A DNA stretch of 64,000 nt from Cytophagales bacterium Alg240-R148 (GTDB lineage Bacteria; Bacteroidota; Bacteroidia; Cytophagales; Cyclobacteriaceae): positions 5,001 to 69,000 of the forward strand of contig LS999827.1 in NCBI GenBank assembly GCA_900537185.1, in the 5' to 3' direction. The position numbers and the translations under genes are program-made. The notes beneath the pieces were generated by a model that did not search any database, was not told where the DNA came from, and saw nothing but the letters and a program-made list of their open reading frames with translations. This document shows, piece by piece, positions 37,651-45,590 of the stretch (its first letter is position 1; each line of letters begins with the position of its first letter).

Positions 37651-39084
37651 ATGAAGAGAACAAAAATCAAATTCGCGCTTGCCGATGCCACCATCGGTGA
37701 AAAAATCTTAATCAAAGGATGGGTAAGAACGTTTAGAAATAACCAGTTCATCGCCATCAATGACGGCTCTACTATTAATAATATTCAAGCAGTAGTAGAT
37801 TTTGAAAGTACCGACGAAAATGTCATAAAAAACATCAACACCGGTGCTTGTTTGTCTATCGAAGGAACCTTAGTGGAATCGCAAGGAAAAGGGCAGCGCG
37901 TAGAAGTAGTTGCGGATAAAGTGGAAATACTAGGAGTATGTGACCCCGAAGTTTACCCCTTGCAACCAAAAAAACACAGCTTGGAGTTTTTAAGGGAAAA
38001 AGCACATATTCGGGTAAGAACCAACACCTTCAGTGCGGTGTATCGGGTGCGCCACGCCATGACATTTGCCGTACATGAATTTTTCAATAAAAAAGGTTTT
38101 GTAAACGTACATACCCCAATTATTACAGGATCCGATGCCGAAGGCGCAGGTGAAATGTTTCGGGTAACTACCTTGGATCCAACCCAACCGCCTTTGGATG
38201 CGGCCGGCTCCGTTGACTACAAAGCAGATTTCTTTGAAAAAGAAACCAATCTAACGGTTTCTGGCCAATTGGAAGGAGAAACAGCAGCCCTTGCATTGTC
38301 GGAAATTTATACTTTTGGGCCAACTTTCAGAGCTGAAAATTCCAATACTACCCGGCATTTAGCAGAGTTTTGGATGATAGAGCCTGAAATGGCATTTTAT
38401 GATTTGCAAGACAATATGGATTTGGCTCAAGAATTTTTGAGGTATTTGATCCAATACGCGCTGGACAACTGCCAGGAAGATTTGGCTTTTTTAAACCAAC
38501 GTTTGTTGGACGAAGAGAAAAACAAACCACAGGCAGAACGCAGTGAAATGAGTCTACTAGAGAAGCTACAGTTTGTTTTGGACAATGACTTTGAAAGGGT
38601 CGCCTATACCGAAGCCATTCAAATCTTAAGGAACAGTAAACCTAATAAAAAGAAAAAATTCAAATACTTAATTGACGAATGGGGTGCGGATTTACAATCA
38701 GAACACGAGCGGTTTTTAGTAGAAAAACACTTTAAAAAGCCGGTTATATTGTACAACTACCCTAAAACAATCAAAGCTTTTTATATGCGAGCCAACGACG
38801 ACGACAAAACAGTAGGTGCAATGGATGTATTGTTTCCTGGTATTGGGGAAATCATTGGCGGATCCCAAAGAGAAGAACGATTGGATGTTTTAAAAGAAAA
38901 AATTGCGGCTATGGGCATAGACGAAAAAGAAGTTTGGTGGTATTTAGAAACCAGATCTTTCGGAACGGCCCCACACAGTGGTTTTGGGTTGGGTTTTGAA
39001 AGAATGATCCAATTTGTAACGGGCATGGGTAACATTAGAGACGTGATTCCTTTCCCAAGAACACCCGGAAACGCTGAGTTTTAG
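37651..39084 (+). CDS. asnS: Asparaginyl-tRNA synthetase
   Basis: 477 residues. Class II enzyme: N-terminal OB anticodon-binding domain about 15-110 ([22 protein letters not shown]); motif 2 region [22 protein letters not shown] and motif 3 [16 protein letters not shown]. AsnS rather than AspS is indicated by [14 protein letters not shown] and the [15 protein letters not shown] segment. Preceded by GGAGCAGAG close to the ATG. Ends at a strong terminator. Confidence 0.96.
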   Translation: MKRTKIKFALADATIGEKILIKGWVRTFRNNQFIAINDGSTINNIQAVVDFESTDENVIKNINTGACLSIEGTLVESQGKGQRVEVVADKVEILGVCDPEVYPLQPKKHSLEFLREKAHIRVRTNTFSAVYRVRHAMTFAVHEFFNKKGFVNVHTPIITGSDAEGAGEMFRVTTLDPTQPPLDAAGSVDYKADFFEKETNLTVSGQLEGETAALALSEIYTFGPTFRAENSNTTRHLAEFWMIEPEMAFYDLQDNMDLAQEFLRYLIQYALDNCQEDLAFLNQRLLDEEKNKPQAERSEMSLLEKLQFVLDNDFERVAYTEAIQILRNSKPNKKKKFKYLIDEWGADLQSEHERFLVEKHFKKPVILYNYPKTIKAFYMRANDDDKTVGAMDVLFPGIGEIIGGSQREERLDVLKEKIAAMGIDEKEVWWYLETRSFGTAPHSGFGLGFERMIQFVTGMGNIRDVIPFPRTPGNAEF

Positions 39085-39110
39085 ATATAAAAAGATAAAG
39101 ACTAATTACA

Positions 39111-39144
39111 AAGCAGTTGGATGGAAATTCAACTGCTTTTTTTT
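39111..39144 (+). terminator. Terminator after asnS
   Basis: Perfect 9-bp stem AAGCAGTTG/CAACTGCTT, 10-nt loop, then a run of eight T. Confidence 0.85.
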
Positions 39145-39183
39145 ATAGCTTAGCTTTATTATTATCTAGGGAATTAATAAATA

Positions 39184-39927
39184 CTACTCATCAGATGCTG
39201 TTTTAAAATCAAATGATTTTCCTATTCTCAACCCGAAAGCCCTTCTTTTGCCGTGTTCTGCATTAACAAATACAGATTGAAATCCGTGCTCGTATTGCAA
39301 GCCGATGGTCCAGTTTTTTGGAAAGTTATAGTTGATGCTGGCCAGGGCACTTAGCTGGTACAAACTAAAGTCATTCGAAGATGTATCCTTTTTGTAGCTT
39401 TTTTTTAAAGATGAAGTTAAAAGAAAGGAGTTGTTTATTCCAATACTTAAATCAATGTTCTTAATTGATTTATTAAATTCCAACGGGATTATTAAATGAG
39501 CAGAGTGGTATTTTTGTTCAAAAAATCTAGGCCCATTTATGGAATCTGAATAAAAATCAATCCTCCTTTTATACTTTATGTCTCCCAATTGAGTTCCAAC
39601 TCCTATCGAAAAACCCATATCATTCCACTTTCTCTTAATTTTAACTACAACACTTGCTCCATTGGATACTTCGTATTGGTGGTCAGCCTTGATCTTAACT
39701 ATTTCAGAATAAATCCTATTTAAATGCAAAACAGAATCGTTTATTCCAACATATTCATACTGAATATATTCTCGTTCGTATTCTTTAAAAAGATTACTAT
39801 AATGCCCCTTGTCCCAACCAATTTGCACCTCAACTTGCATTGGGATTTCTGAATTATTTTGGGCCATAATTGGAATTATGAAAACAAAAAACAACAACGT
39901 GAATAATAACTGTTTCATTTTTCTCAT
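39184..39927 (-). CDS. Secreted beta-barrel-like protein (partner of the preceding gene)
   Basis: 247 residues; signal peptide ending IPIMAQ. The mature part has alternating strands with Gly/aromatic pairs (WNDMGFSIGVGTQLGDIKYKR, INYNFPKNWTIGLQYEHGFQ) typical of an outer-membrane barrel. The last residues do not end in a clear Phe. Overlaps the upstream gene by ATGA, so they are translated as a pair. Function unknown. Confidence 0.65.
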   Translation of the reverse strand: MRKMKQLLFTLLFFVFIIPIMAQNNSEIPMQVEVQIGWDKGHYSNLFKEYEREYIQYEYVGINDSVLHLNRIYSEIVKIKADHQYEVSNGASVVVKIKRKWNDMGFSIGVGTQLGDIKYKRRIDFYSDSINGPRFFEQKYHSAHLIIPLEFNKSIKNIDLSIGINNSFLLTSSLKKSYKKDTSSNDFSLYQLSALASINYNFPKNWTIGLQYEHGFQSVFVNAEHGKRRAFGLRIGKSFDFKTASDE

Positions 39928-40649
39928 AACACATAATGGAAAAAAAGCCCAACATTAAAATACCTCGACTTCATATCCAATGTTCCACTATGCCCCTCCA
40001 CTCTTCCATCAAATATTTTTGAAATTGAAGCAAGCAATTGTAGGGACAAATTTGATTTTGAACTTAAAGAATAAGTTGGAGCTACCTTTATTTCTAAAAG
40101 AGCATTATTAAGCGATGATCCATTTTTGTCTGTAAGATGGATTGGCTCCCAAGGGGCCCTTTGAGCAAAGTTGTTGAAAAGCCACCCGTTTTTTTTTATT
40201 CTTGAAAAGGCCAAAACTGAAATTGTTGGTGCTATAAGGAGACCAATCTTTTCATTAATAGATAAGTTTATTCCAATTGGTATACATACATACACATTGT
40301 CATAGCTTGTATTTTGCCTTTTTGTTTTAAACCTTCTGTAGTTAAAGGTTATTCCCGACATAAAATTAATAGGTTGATCATTTTCGAAATGAGCTATCAA
40401 CCCAACTTCTACCCCAACGCCAGGTTCAAATTCGACCATGTCGGCTAAGGCAAAAGCACCATACCATTCAGGTAAATCAAAATCATATGTTAAATTATAA
40501 GTAGGAGTATCAGCGGCTTCTTCATAAAATAGGTACTCCGAATCGGAGATATACAAATAATTAACACCCACCACTGGCTCCAACCGAATGTCTTGACAAA
40601 AAACTGGGACACAGAACGTTAACCCCAGAATCGTAAAAATAAGCTTCAT
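39924..40649 (-). CDS. Secreted beta-barrel-like protein
   Basis: 241 residues with signal peptide CVPVFCQ. Strand pattern ending in SRYFNVGLFFHYVL is a typical outer-membrane barrel C-terminus. Predicted as an 8-10-strand porin-like protein; no family recognised. Forms a two-gene unit with the gene that overlaps its stop. Confidence 0.65.
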   Translation of the reverse strand: MKLIFTILGLTFCVPVFCQDIRLEPVVGVNYLYISDSEYLFYEEAADTPTYNLTYDFDLPEWYGAFALADMVEFEPGVGVEVGLIAHFENDQPINFMSGITFNYRRFKTKRQNTSYDNVYVCIPIGINLSINEKIGLLIAPTISVLAFSRIKKNGWLFNNFAQRAPWEPIHLTDKNGSSLNNALLEIKVAPTYSLSSKSNLSLQLLASISKIFDGRVEGHSGTLDMKSRYFNVGLFFHYVL

Positions 40650-40700
40650 TTTTCTTGAATTTTAAACTCAAGAATAGCCATTATCCATTATTTTTCAAAA

Positions 40701-41984
40701 TTATCTTGAAAACCTTATAAACATTATAGAAGAAATGAAAAGCAAGTAAAAATAGCCTACAAAGGGCAACAAATCAAAAAAAGCAACGCTGCCATTGGTA
40801 AAACTCAACATTATTAAAACCTGGGCGCCATAGGGTATGAGCCCTTGCCCGATACAAGAAAACACATCCATAATGGCGGCACTTTGCCTTGGTTTCACTT
40901 CATATTTTTGTGCTACAGACCGTACAATATCTCCAACAATTAGAATGGCCACCGTATTGTTGGCCACAGCCAAGTCGGCTACTCCCGTAAGCATTCCTAT
41001 GCCTAACTTTGCAGTTTTTTTACCTTTAATGGCCTTGCTGATGTTGTAGATTAAAAAATCCAGCCCGCCTGCTTGGTTGACCATGTGGGCCAAACCACCT
41101 GTTAATAGCGATAATAAAAATATCTCCGTCATACCGGTGAACCCACCATATACCAAATCGCTGAATTCCAACCAACCGAAGGCTCCTTGTATAATGCCCA
41201 GTGCAGCGGCAATCAAAGTACCGATGACCAGGACTAAAAAAACATTCATCCCAGAAATTGCCAAAACCAAAACCATTAAATATGGAATAATACCACTCAA
41301 TTGTGGTGTTTCCTTTACCAAATCGACAGGAGCTGTGTTTGCCCCAGATAGCAGCAGCCAAATAAAAAACAACACGGCCGCTGGCAAAGCGATAAATATA
41401 TTGACTTTGAATTTGTCTTTCATGCTCACGCCTTGGGTTTTGGTTGCGGCAATAGTAGTGTCCGATATAATGGACAGGTTGTCGCCAAACATGGCGCCAC
41501 AGAGCAAGGCACCCAGCAACATTGGCAAAGGTTGGCCACTTTTATCTGCCAGCCCTACTACGATGGGTCCCATGGCTACAATACTGCCAACGGACGTTCC
41601 TATAGAGGTAGAAACAAAAGCAGCGATTAAAAACACACCTCCTGCTAAAAATTTTACTGGTACGACATACAAGCCAGCATTTACAACGGCATCCACTCCC
41701 CCTATGGCTTTTGAAACAACGGCGAAAGCTCCTGCCAATAAATAAATGAGGCACATGGTTATGATTTTGGGGTTGCCACAACCGGTAATAAGGTCTTCTA
41801 TTTTTTTGTTGGCATTGCCTTTAAGAAGAATAAATGCTGCAATTATCCCCAAAATGGCTGCATTGGGAGATTTAAATACATAAAAATCGTTTTCGATGAT
41901 CCCAACGCCTAAAAACGAAATGATAAAAATAAAAAATGGAATGAGCGCTACGCCATTCCCTTTTCGAAGTTTGATCTCTTCCAT
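40701..41984 (-). CDS. NhaC-family transporter (annotated type: Na+/H+ antiporter), in the cysteine operon
   Basis: 427 residues, about 11-12 helices. GDNLSIISDTTIAATKTQGVSMKDKFKVN is the NhaC-type signature and GADLAVANNTVAILI-like motif (here GVADLAVANNTVAILIVG) the second. NhaC-family members exchange Na+ with protons or organic solutes (for example malate/lactate or amino acids). It starts 27 bp after cysM in the same direction, behind the cysteine leader ORF, so a substrate linked to cysteine or a Na+-coupled sulfur compound is possible. That is inference only. Confidence 0.85.
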   Translation of the reverse strand: MEEIKLRKGNGVALIPFFIFIISFLGVGIIENDFYVFKSPNAAILGIIAAFILLKGNANKKIEDLITGCGNPKIITMCLIYLLAGAFAVVSKAIGGVDAVVNAGLYVVPVKFLAGGVFLIAAFVSTSIGTSVGSIVAMGPIVVGLADKSGQPLPMLLGALLCGAMFGDNLSIISDTTIAATKTQGVSMKDKFKVNIFIALPAAVLFFIWLLLSGANTAPVDLVKETPQLSGIIPYLMVLVLAISGMNVFLVLVIGTLIAAALGIIQGAFGWLEFSDLVYGGFTGMTEIFLLSLLTGGLAHMVNQAGGLDFLIYNISKAIKGKKTAKLGIGMLTGVADLAVANNTVAILIVGDIVRSVAQKYEVKPRQSAAIMDVFSCIGQGLIPYGAQVLIMLSFTNGSVAFFDLLPFVGYFYLLFISSIMFIRFSR

Positions 41985-42011
41985 AATAGCAAAAATACGC
42001 TGTCTGCTTTA

Positions 42012-42893
42012 TTAATCAAACAAATCACTTGAAAGGTAGCGGTCGCCCCTATCGCATATTATCGCCACCAATACACCTGAGTCCAATCCAGCAGCTACTT
42101 TTTCGGCCACTGCAACTGCTCCTCCACTGCTCATACCACAGAATATACCTTCTTCTTTGGCCAATCGTTTGGTCATTTCTCTGGCTTCCTCTTCTCCCAC
42201 TTCAATTTCTTGGTCCACTCGTTTGGCATCGAATATTTTAGGTAGGTAGGCCTTTGGCCATTTTCTAATCCCTGGAATTTTTGCACCTTCGGCCGGTTGC
42301 GCTCCAATTATTTTAACTTTTTCATTTTGTTCTTTGAGGTAATGGGATGTTCCTATAATGGTACCAGTAGTACCCATAGCAGAAATAAAATGGGTAATGG
42401 CCCCCTTAGTATCTCTCCAGATTTCAGGCCCGGTACTTTTGTAATGTGCTTTCCAATTGTCTTCGTTGGCAAATTGGTTGAGCATGAAATATCCTCCAGC
42501 TGCCATTTGGGCGTCTGCATAGTCTCTGGCTCCTTCCATGCCTTCTGAAGCTGGTGTTAAAATTACTTTTGCTCCATACACCTCCATAGTCTTTACTCTT
42601 TCAGCGGTGGCATTGTCGGGCATAATAAGCTCTATTGGAATATTAAAAACACCTGCAATCATGGCCAGTGCAATGCCAGTGTTGCCACTGGTTGCCTCTA
42701 TCAATTTGGTACCAGGCTTAATGTCCCCTCTATCCAAGGCCGATTGAATCATATTAAATGCTGCTCGGTCTTTTACACTGCCACCAGGATTGTTGCCTTC
42801 TAGTTTTACAAAAATTTTCACTCCGTTATTGGAGCCTATTGAACTCAATTCCACCAATGGTGTATTGCCAATTTGATCATATATTTTGTGCAT
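42012..42893 (-). CDS. cysM: Cysteine synthase (O-acetylserine sulfhydrylase, CysM type)
   Basis: 293 residues. PLP enzyme: Lys41 in NNPGGSVKDRAAFNMI binds PLP; EATSGNTGIALAMIAG, FANEDNWKAHYKSTGPEIW and GTTGTIIGTSHYL are standard. It makes cysteine from O-acetylserine and sulfide. Overlaps the upstream cysE by 17 bp, so both enzymes are made together. Confidence 0.95.
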   Translation of the reverse strand: MHKIYDQIGNTPLVELSSIGSNNGVKIFVKLEGNNPGGSVKDRAAFNMIQSALDRGDIKPGTKLIEATSGNTGIALAMIAGVFNIPIELIMPDNATAERVKTMEVYGAKVILTPASEGMEGARDYADAQMAAGGYFMLNQFANEDNWKAHYKSTGPEIWRDTKGAITHFISAMGTTGTIIGTSHYLKEQNEKVKIIGAQPAEGAKIPGIRKWPKAYLPKIFDAKRVDQEIEVGEEEAREMTKRLAKEEGIFCGMSSGGAVAVAEKVAAGLDSGVLVAIICDRGDRYLSSDLFD

Positions 42894-43665
42894 AAACCAA
42901 TTTATTTTTAGTCTTTATTATAGGTGTTGTATCGTTGATTACCAGGCTGAAATCAGGAACAGAATGGTCGAGTATTACATGTCCTCCTATGGTACTTCCC
43001 GCTCCAATTGTAGTGCCACCTCCTAATATTGAAGCATTGGCATAAACTATAACATTGTCTTCTAAGGTAGGGTGTCTTTTTATTCCCTGCTCACTTCTTT
43101 TAACACTTTTAGTGCCCAAGGTTACCCCGTGGTACAGCTTCACATCGTTGCCTACGATGGCAGTCGCACCAATAACCAACCCTGTTCCATGGTCTATTAC
43201 CAATCGCGCACCAATAGTGGCCATCGGGTGGATATCGATACCGGTTTTGTTGTGGGCAATTTCCGATAACATCCTCGGAACTTTATCGACTGAAAGTTGG
43301 TAAAGCAGGTGGGCCACTCGGTATACTGCCACCGCATAAAACCCTGGGTAAGACTCCATCACTTCATTGCTGCTTTCAGCGGCAGGATCAAAGTCTTTGG
43401 TTGCCTCTGCATCTTCTAGTAATTGAAATTGAAGTTCTACCAACTGTTGGTCCAAAGAGTCCATAATTGTATTGGAGTACTGATCGGTTTCAATTAGTAT
43501 CTCTTTAAGGTTTTTCTTAAGTGCTCGGTGGGTATTGTGTACATCCATTTGCTTGTCTAACAACAAACTCAATATTTGGTCCAAAAAGAGCATCGCCTTT
43601 GATTTTACAGAAAAGGCTGTGTTCAATTTTGTTTTATTCTGCGAAATGGTAGTTAAAAAAGACAT
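42877..43665 (-). CDS. cysE: Serine O-acetyltransferase
   Basis: 262 residues. Left-handed beta-helix with hexapeptide repeats: DIHPMATIGARLVIDHGTGLVIGATAIVGNDV, HPTLEDNVIVYANASILGGGTTIGAGSTIGGHVI-type; His residues of DIHP and IDHGTG are catalytic. N-terminal helical domain. Ends in PDFSLVINDTTPIIKTKNK; the extreme C-terminal tail of CysE holds the sulfhydrylase-binding Ile in other bacteria, and here the final residue is Ile (YAQNI), consistent with a cysteine-synthase complex. First gene after the poly-Cys leader. Confidence 0.95.
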   Translation of the reverse strand: MSFLTTISQNKTKLNTAFSVKSKAMLFLDQILSLLLDKQMDVHNTHRALKKNLKEILIETDQYSNTIMDSLDQQLVELQFQLLEDAEATKDFDPAAESSNEVMESYPGFYAVAVYRVAHLLYQLSVDKVPRMLSEIAHNKTGIDIHPMATIGARLVIDHGTGLVIGATAIVGNDVKLYHGVTLGTKSVKRSEQGIKRHPTLEDNVIVYANASILGGGTTIGAGSTIGGHVILDHSVPDFSLVINDTTPIIKTKNKLVYAQNI

Positions 43666-43685
43666 GGTATTGAAAATAAATAATT

Positions 43686-43720
43686 AAAAAACTGTTGACA
43701 ATGCACAAGGCGTGTGCAGT
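43686..43720 (-). promoter_or_regulatory. Attenuator-like hairpin and U-run before cysE
   Basis: On the minus strand: TGCACA/TGTGCA, 5-nt loop (43702-43718), optionally enlarged by an outer ACTG/CAGT (43691-43694 with 43717-43720), then T6 (43686-43691). It lies between the Cys leader ORF and cysE. ACACGC in its arm (43710-43715 on the opposite strand) is complementary to GCGTGT in the leader at the first Cys codon (43750-43755), so an alternative fold exists that a stalled ribosome could influence. Confidence 0.5.
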
Positions 43721-43728
43721 AAAAGGAA

Positions 43729-43809
43729 TTAGCAACAACAGCAACAACAACACGCACCTGCCACAAAAGAGGCAGTATTCAGCTTGGCTATGTTGTTTTT
43801 TATATTCAT
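43729..43809 (-). CDS. Poly-cysteine leader peptide of the cysE-cysM-nhaC operon
   Basis: 26-residue ORF, ATG 43809 to TAA 43729-43731. It begins MNIKNNIAKLNTASFVAGA and ends in seven consecutive Cys codons (five TGT, two TGC) right before the stop. Not a plausible protein on its own; the layout (short ORF dense in the codon of the pathway's end product, just before the biosynthetic genes) is that of transcription attenuators such as the his and trp leaders. Sits 64 bp before the cysE start, with a hairpin and U-run between. When Cys-tRNA is scarce the ribosome would stall in the Cys run and change the RNA fold. Inference, but strongly suggested by layout. Confidence 0.8.
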   Translation of the reverse strand: MNIKNNIAKLNTASFVAGACCCCCCC

Positions 43810-43826
43810 TTCAATTATGTATAGCG

Positions 43827-43859
43827 CAAAGTTAAAACATAAAGTTTCAATTGAGCAAA
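43827..43859 (-). promoter_or_regulatory. Promoter of the leader-cysE-cysM-nhaC operon
   Basis: Minus strand TTTG (43856-43859), 21-nt spacer, TAACTTTG (43827-43834): both elements match TTTG-N-TAnnTTTG exactly. The transcript would start about 10 nt before the leader ATG at 43809, as expected for an attenuator leader. Confidence 0.65.
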
Positions 43860-43903
43860 TTTTTATTTATTTTTTATTTTTATTCTTTCTAAATCAGTGT
43901 TTT

Positions 43904-44803
43904 ATGGTAGTCTCTCATCGGTATTCGGACATTGAGTCTTTTACACACTTGGTAAAAGACTGGGACCTTCACTTGCAACAATTTAGCAAAAATGAGGTTC
44001 AAGGTACTTTGCACCAAGCCATGGGAACCCATCTTTCCTTGGGAACTACCACCTATTCGGGAGATGTAATCCAGCAAGGAGCAGCCCCTGTCCATGGGTG
44101 GACTTTTGCCTTCCCAGAGACCAATATAATTTGGAGAAAAAAACTACAAGGTTTTAACAAAGTGCTTGTATATGGGCCAGGATCTGAGGTGGATGCCATT
44201 ACAAAAAATGGATTCAAAGTTACAGTTATAACTTTTTATCTGCACCAAATAGAAGCTTTCCCTTTGCTAGAAAGTTTTATTACAAATGCAGGTAAAAAGC
44301 CCTTTGAATCATTTGAAATTTCCAATAGCCATTGGCAAAGTTTTGTTGCAACTACCGAACAAGTAATGCAGCAAGTACATGATGCGGGGGTATTATCTCT
44401 TAAAAATGAAAACTGGATCTACCAATCGTTTGTACAGCACATTTTGCAGCAACAAATAAAAAAAGAAAGAAATGGGGTGCTGTCTACATCAGTTTTTAAG
44501 ATTCTAGAACAGATTAACAATGGAGAAGGCATTCAAGAGTTCAAAGTGAGCGAATTGGAGCTTATTGCTAAAAAAGGACAAAGAGCATTGCAGTACGATT
44601 TTAAAAAAACACTAGGGCAAAGCCCGAAAACATTTTTAAAGTACTACAGGTTAAGCAAACTTCGGAAAGCGCTGCTTACGGCTCCAGCACACCACAAAGT
44701 TACCGACATAGCCTATGATTTGGGTTATTGGCACATTGGACAGCTCGCAAAAGACTATTTCTCTACCTATGGAGAACTCCCAAGTGCTACATTGTCTCGA
44801 TGA
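43904..44803 (+). CDS. AraC-family transcriptional regulator
   Basis: 299 residues from ATG 43904; the open frame runs on upstream through an AT-rich hydrophobic stretch that is not expected in this family. N-terminal sensor part of about 200 residues (AraC-type, no known ligand signature) and a C-terminal two-helix-turn-helix domain: KVSELELIAKKGQRALQYDFKKTLGQSPKTF and KVTDIAYDLGYWHIGQLAKDYF. Divergent from the cysteine operon and reading away from its promoter; a regulator of the neighbouring operon is likely but unproven. Confidence 0.8.
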   Translation: MVVSHRYSDIESFTHLVKDWDLHLQQFSKNEVQGTLHQAMGTHLSLGTTTYSGDVIQQGAAPVHGWTFAFPETNIIWRKKLQGFNKVLVYGPGSEVDAITKNGFKVTVITFYLHQIEAFPLLESFITNAGKKPFESFEISNSHWQSFVATTEQVMQQVHDAGVLSLKNENWIYQSFVQHILQQQIKKERNGVLSTSVFKILEQINNGEGIQEFKVSELELIAKKGQRALQYDFKKTLGQSPKTFLKYYRLSKLRKALLTAPAHHKVTDIAYDLGYWHIGQLAKDYFSTYGELPSATLSR

Positions 44804-44811
44804 GACCCTGT

Positions 44812-45528
44812 TTATTTTTGAATTAGCTTTACGATTTTTTTATGCGCTTTTTTCTCGCAGTGTTGTAAAAGCAGGGTATTGAATTCGATTAATTCTTTTG
44901 AAAAACCGCCGTATACTTCTGTGCTAAAATTGGTCACTTGTTCCAAGTCAGGTTTCCCCGATGTTTTGACATATAAAATATCCTTTATTTTTTGGTTTTG
45001 GAACCGCTTGATATAACCCTTGTGCCTCGTTTTTAAAACATCAAATCCCTTGAGAAGAGTAGAAGCCTCCTTTTGTTCTTTTAAAACCGCCTGAACTGCC
45101 GCATCAAATTTTTGAAAAGCTTTTTTTTCTTTTGCCTCCTGTTTCTCCTTTTTACTTGTTTTTTCTAAAGCAAGTGCCACCATTTGTTCCCATTCAGGTT
45201 CTTCAATTAATGCCACTGATTTCAGTCGGGTGTTTATCGTGTTTTTTTGAGCATTTGCTGTTAGAGCAGCAATTTTTTGTAACATTCCAGACACGTCCTC
45301 TGGCGCTTCCACCAAGGCATTGCCTAGGGCTTTGTTTAGCTTACCCCGCTCTTTGTAATAGAGTTTCATTTGCTTGGCGTGTGCCTTAAAAATTGATTCC
45401 AATTCCTTTTTCCTATCCTTATCCTCTACATATACTTTTACACCCTTTTCAATATTGTCAACAAAATATATTTGATCGGGAGATCCGGAAAATAACATGG
45501 TTAAAAAAGCTACTGCGCCAATGATCAT
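44812..45528 (-). CDS. Unknown membrane-anchored coiled-coil protein
   Basis: 238 residues. Short N-terminal hydrophobic helix (MIIGAVAFLTMLFSG) as signal anchor, then Lys/Glu-rich helices (KKEKQEAKEKKAFQKFDAAV). Converges with the AraC gene, 8 bp between the stops. No family recognised. Confidence 0.6.
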   Translation of the reverse strand: MIIGAVAFLTMLFSGSPDQIYFVDNIEKGVKVYVEDKDRKKELESIFKAHAKQMKLYYKERGKLNKALGNALVEAPEDVSGMLQKIAALTANAQKNTINTRLKSVALIEEPEWEQMVALALEKTSKKEKQEAKEKKAFQKFDAAVQAVLKEQKEASTLLKGFDVLKTRHKGYIKRFQNQKIKDILYVKTSGKPDLEQVTNFSTEVYGGFSKELIEFNTLLLQHCEKKAHKKIVKLIQK

Positions 45529-45549
45529 AATACAATGAATTTAAAGGAT

Positions 45550-45575
45550 GCCAGAGGAAAGAATTTTCCTCTGGC
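45550..45575 (-). terminator. Hairpin after the MBL-fold gene
   Basis: Perfect 11-bp stem GCCAGAGGAAA/TTTCCTCTGGC with 4-nt loop; the minus-strand tail is T-rich but without a strict U-run. Confidence 0.6.
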
Positions 45576-45590
45576 CCATTCAATTTATAC

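Noticed and set aside
41077-41745. 222-codon open frame on the plus strand opposite the nhaC-type gene
   Set aside because: Proline/threonine-rich shadow of the conserved transporter codons; no independent homology.
43784-43903. Upstream extension of the AraC gene with a hydrophobic helix
   Set aside because: The stretch is AT-rich DNA that overlaps the leader ORF and cys promoter; the family-like start is ATG 43904.
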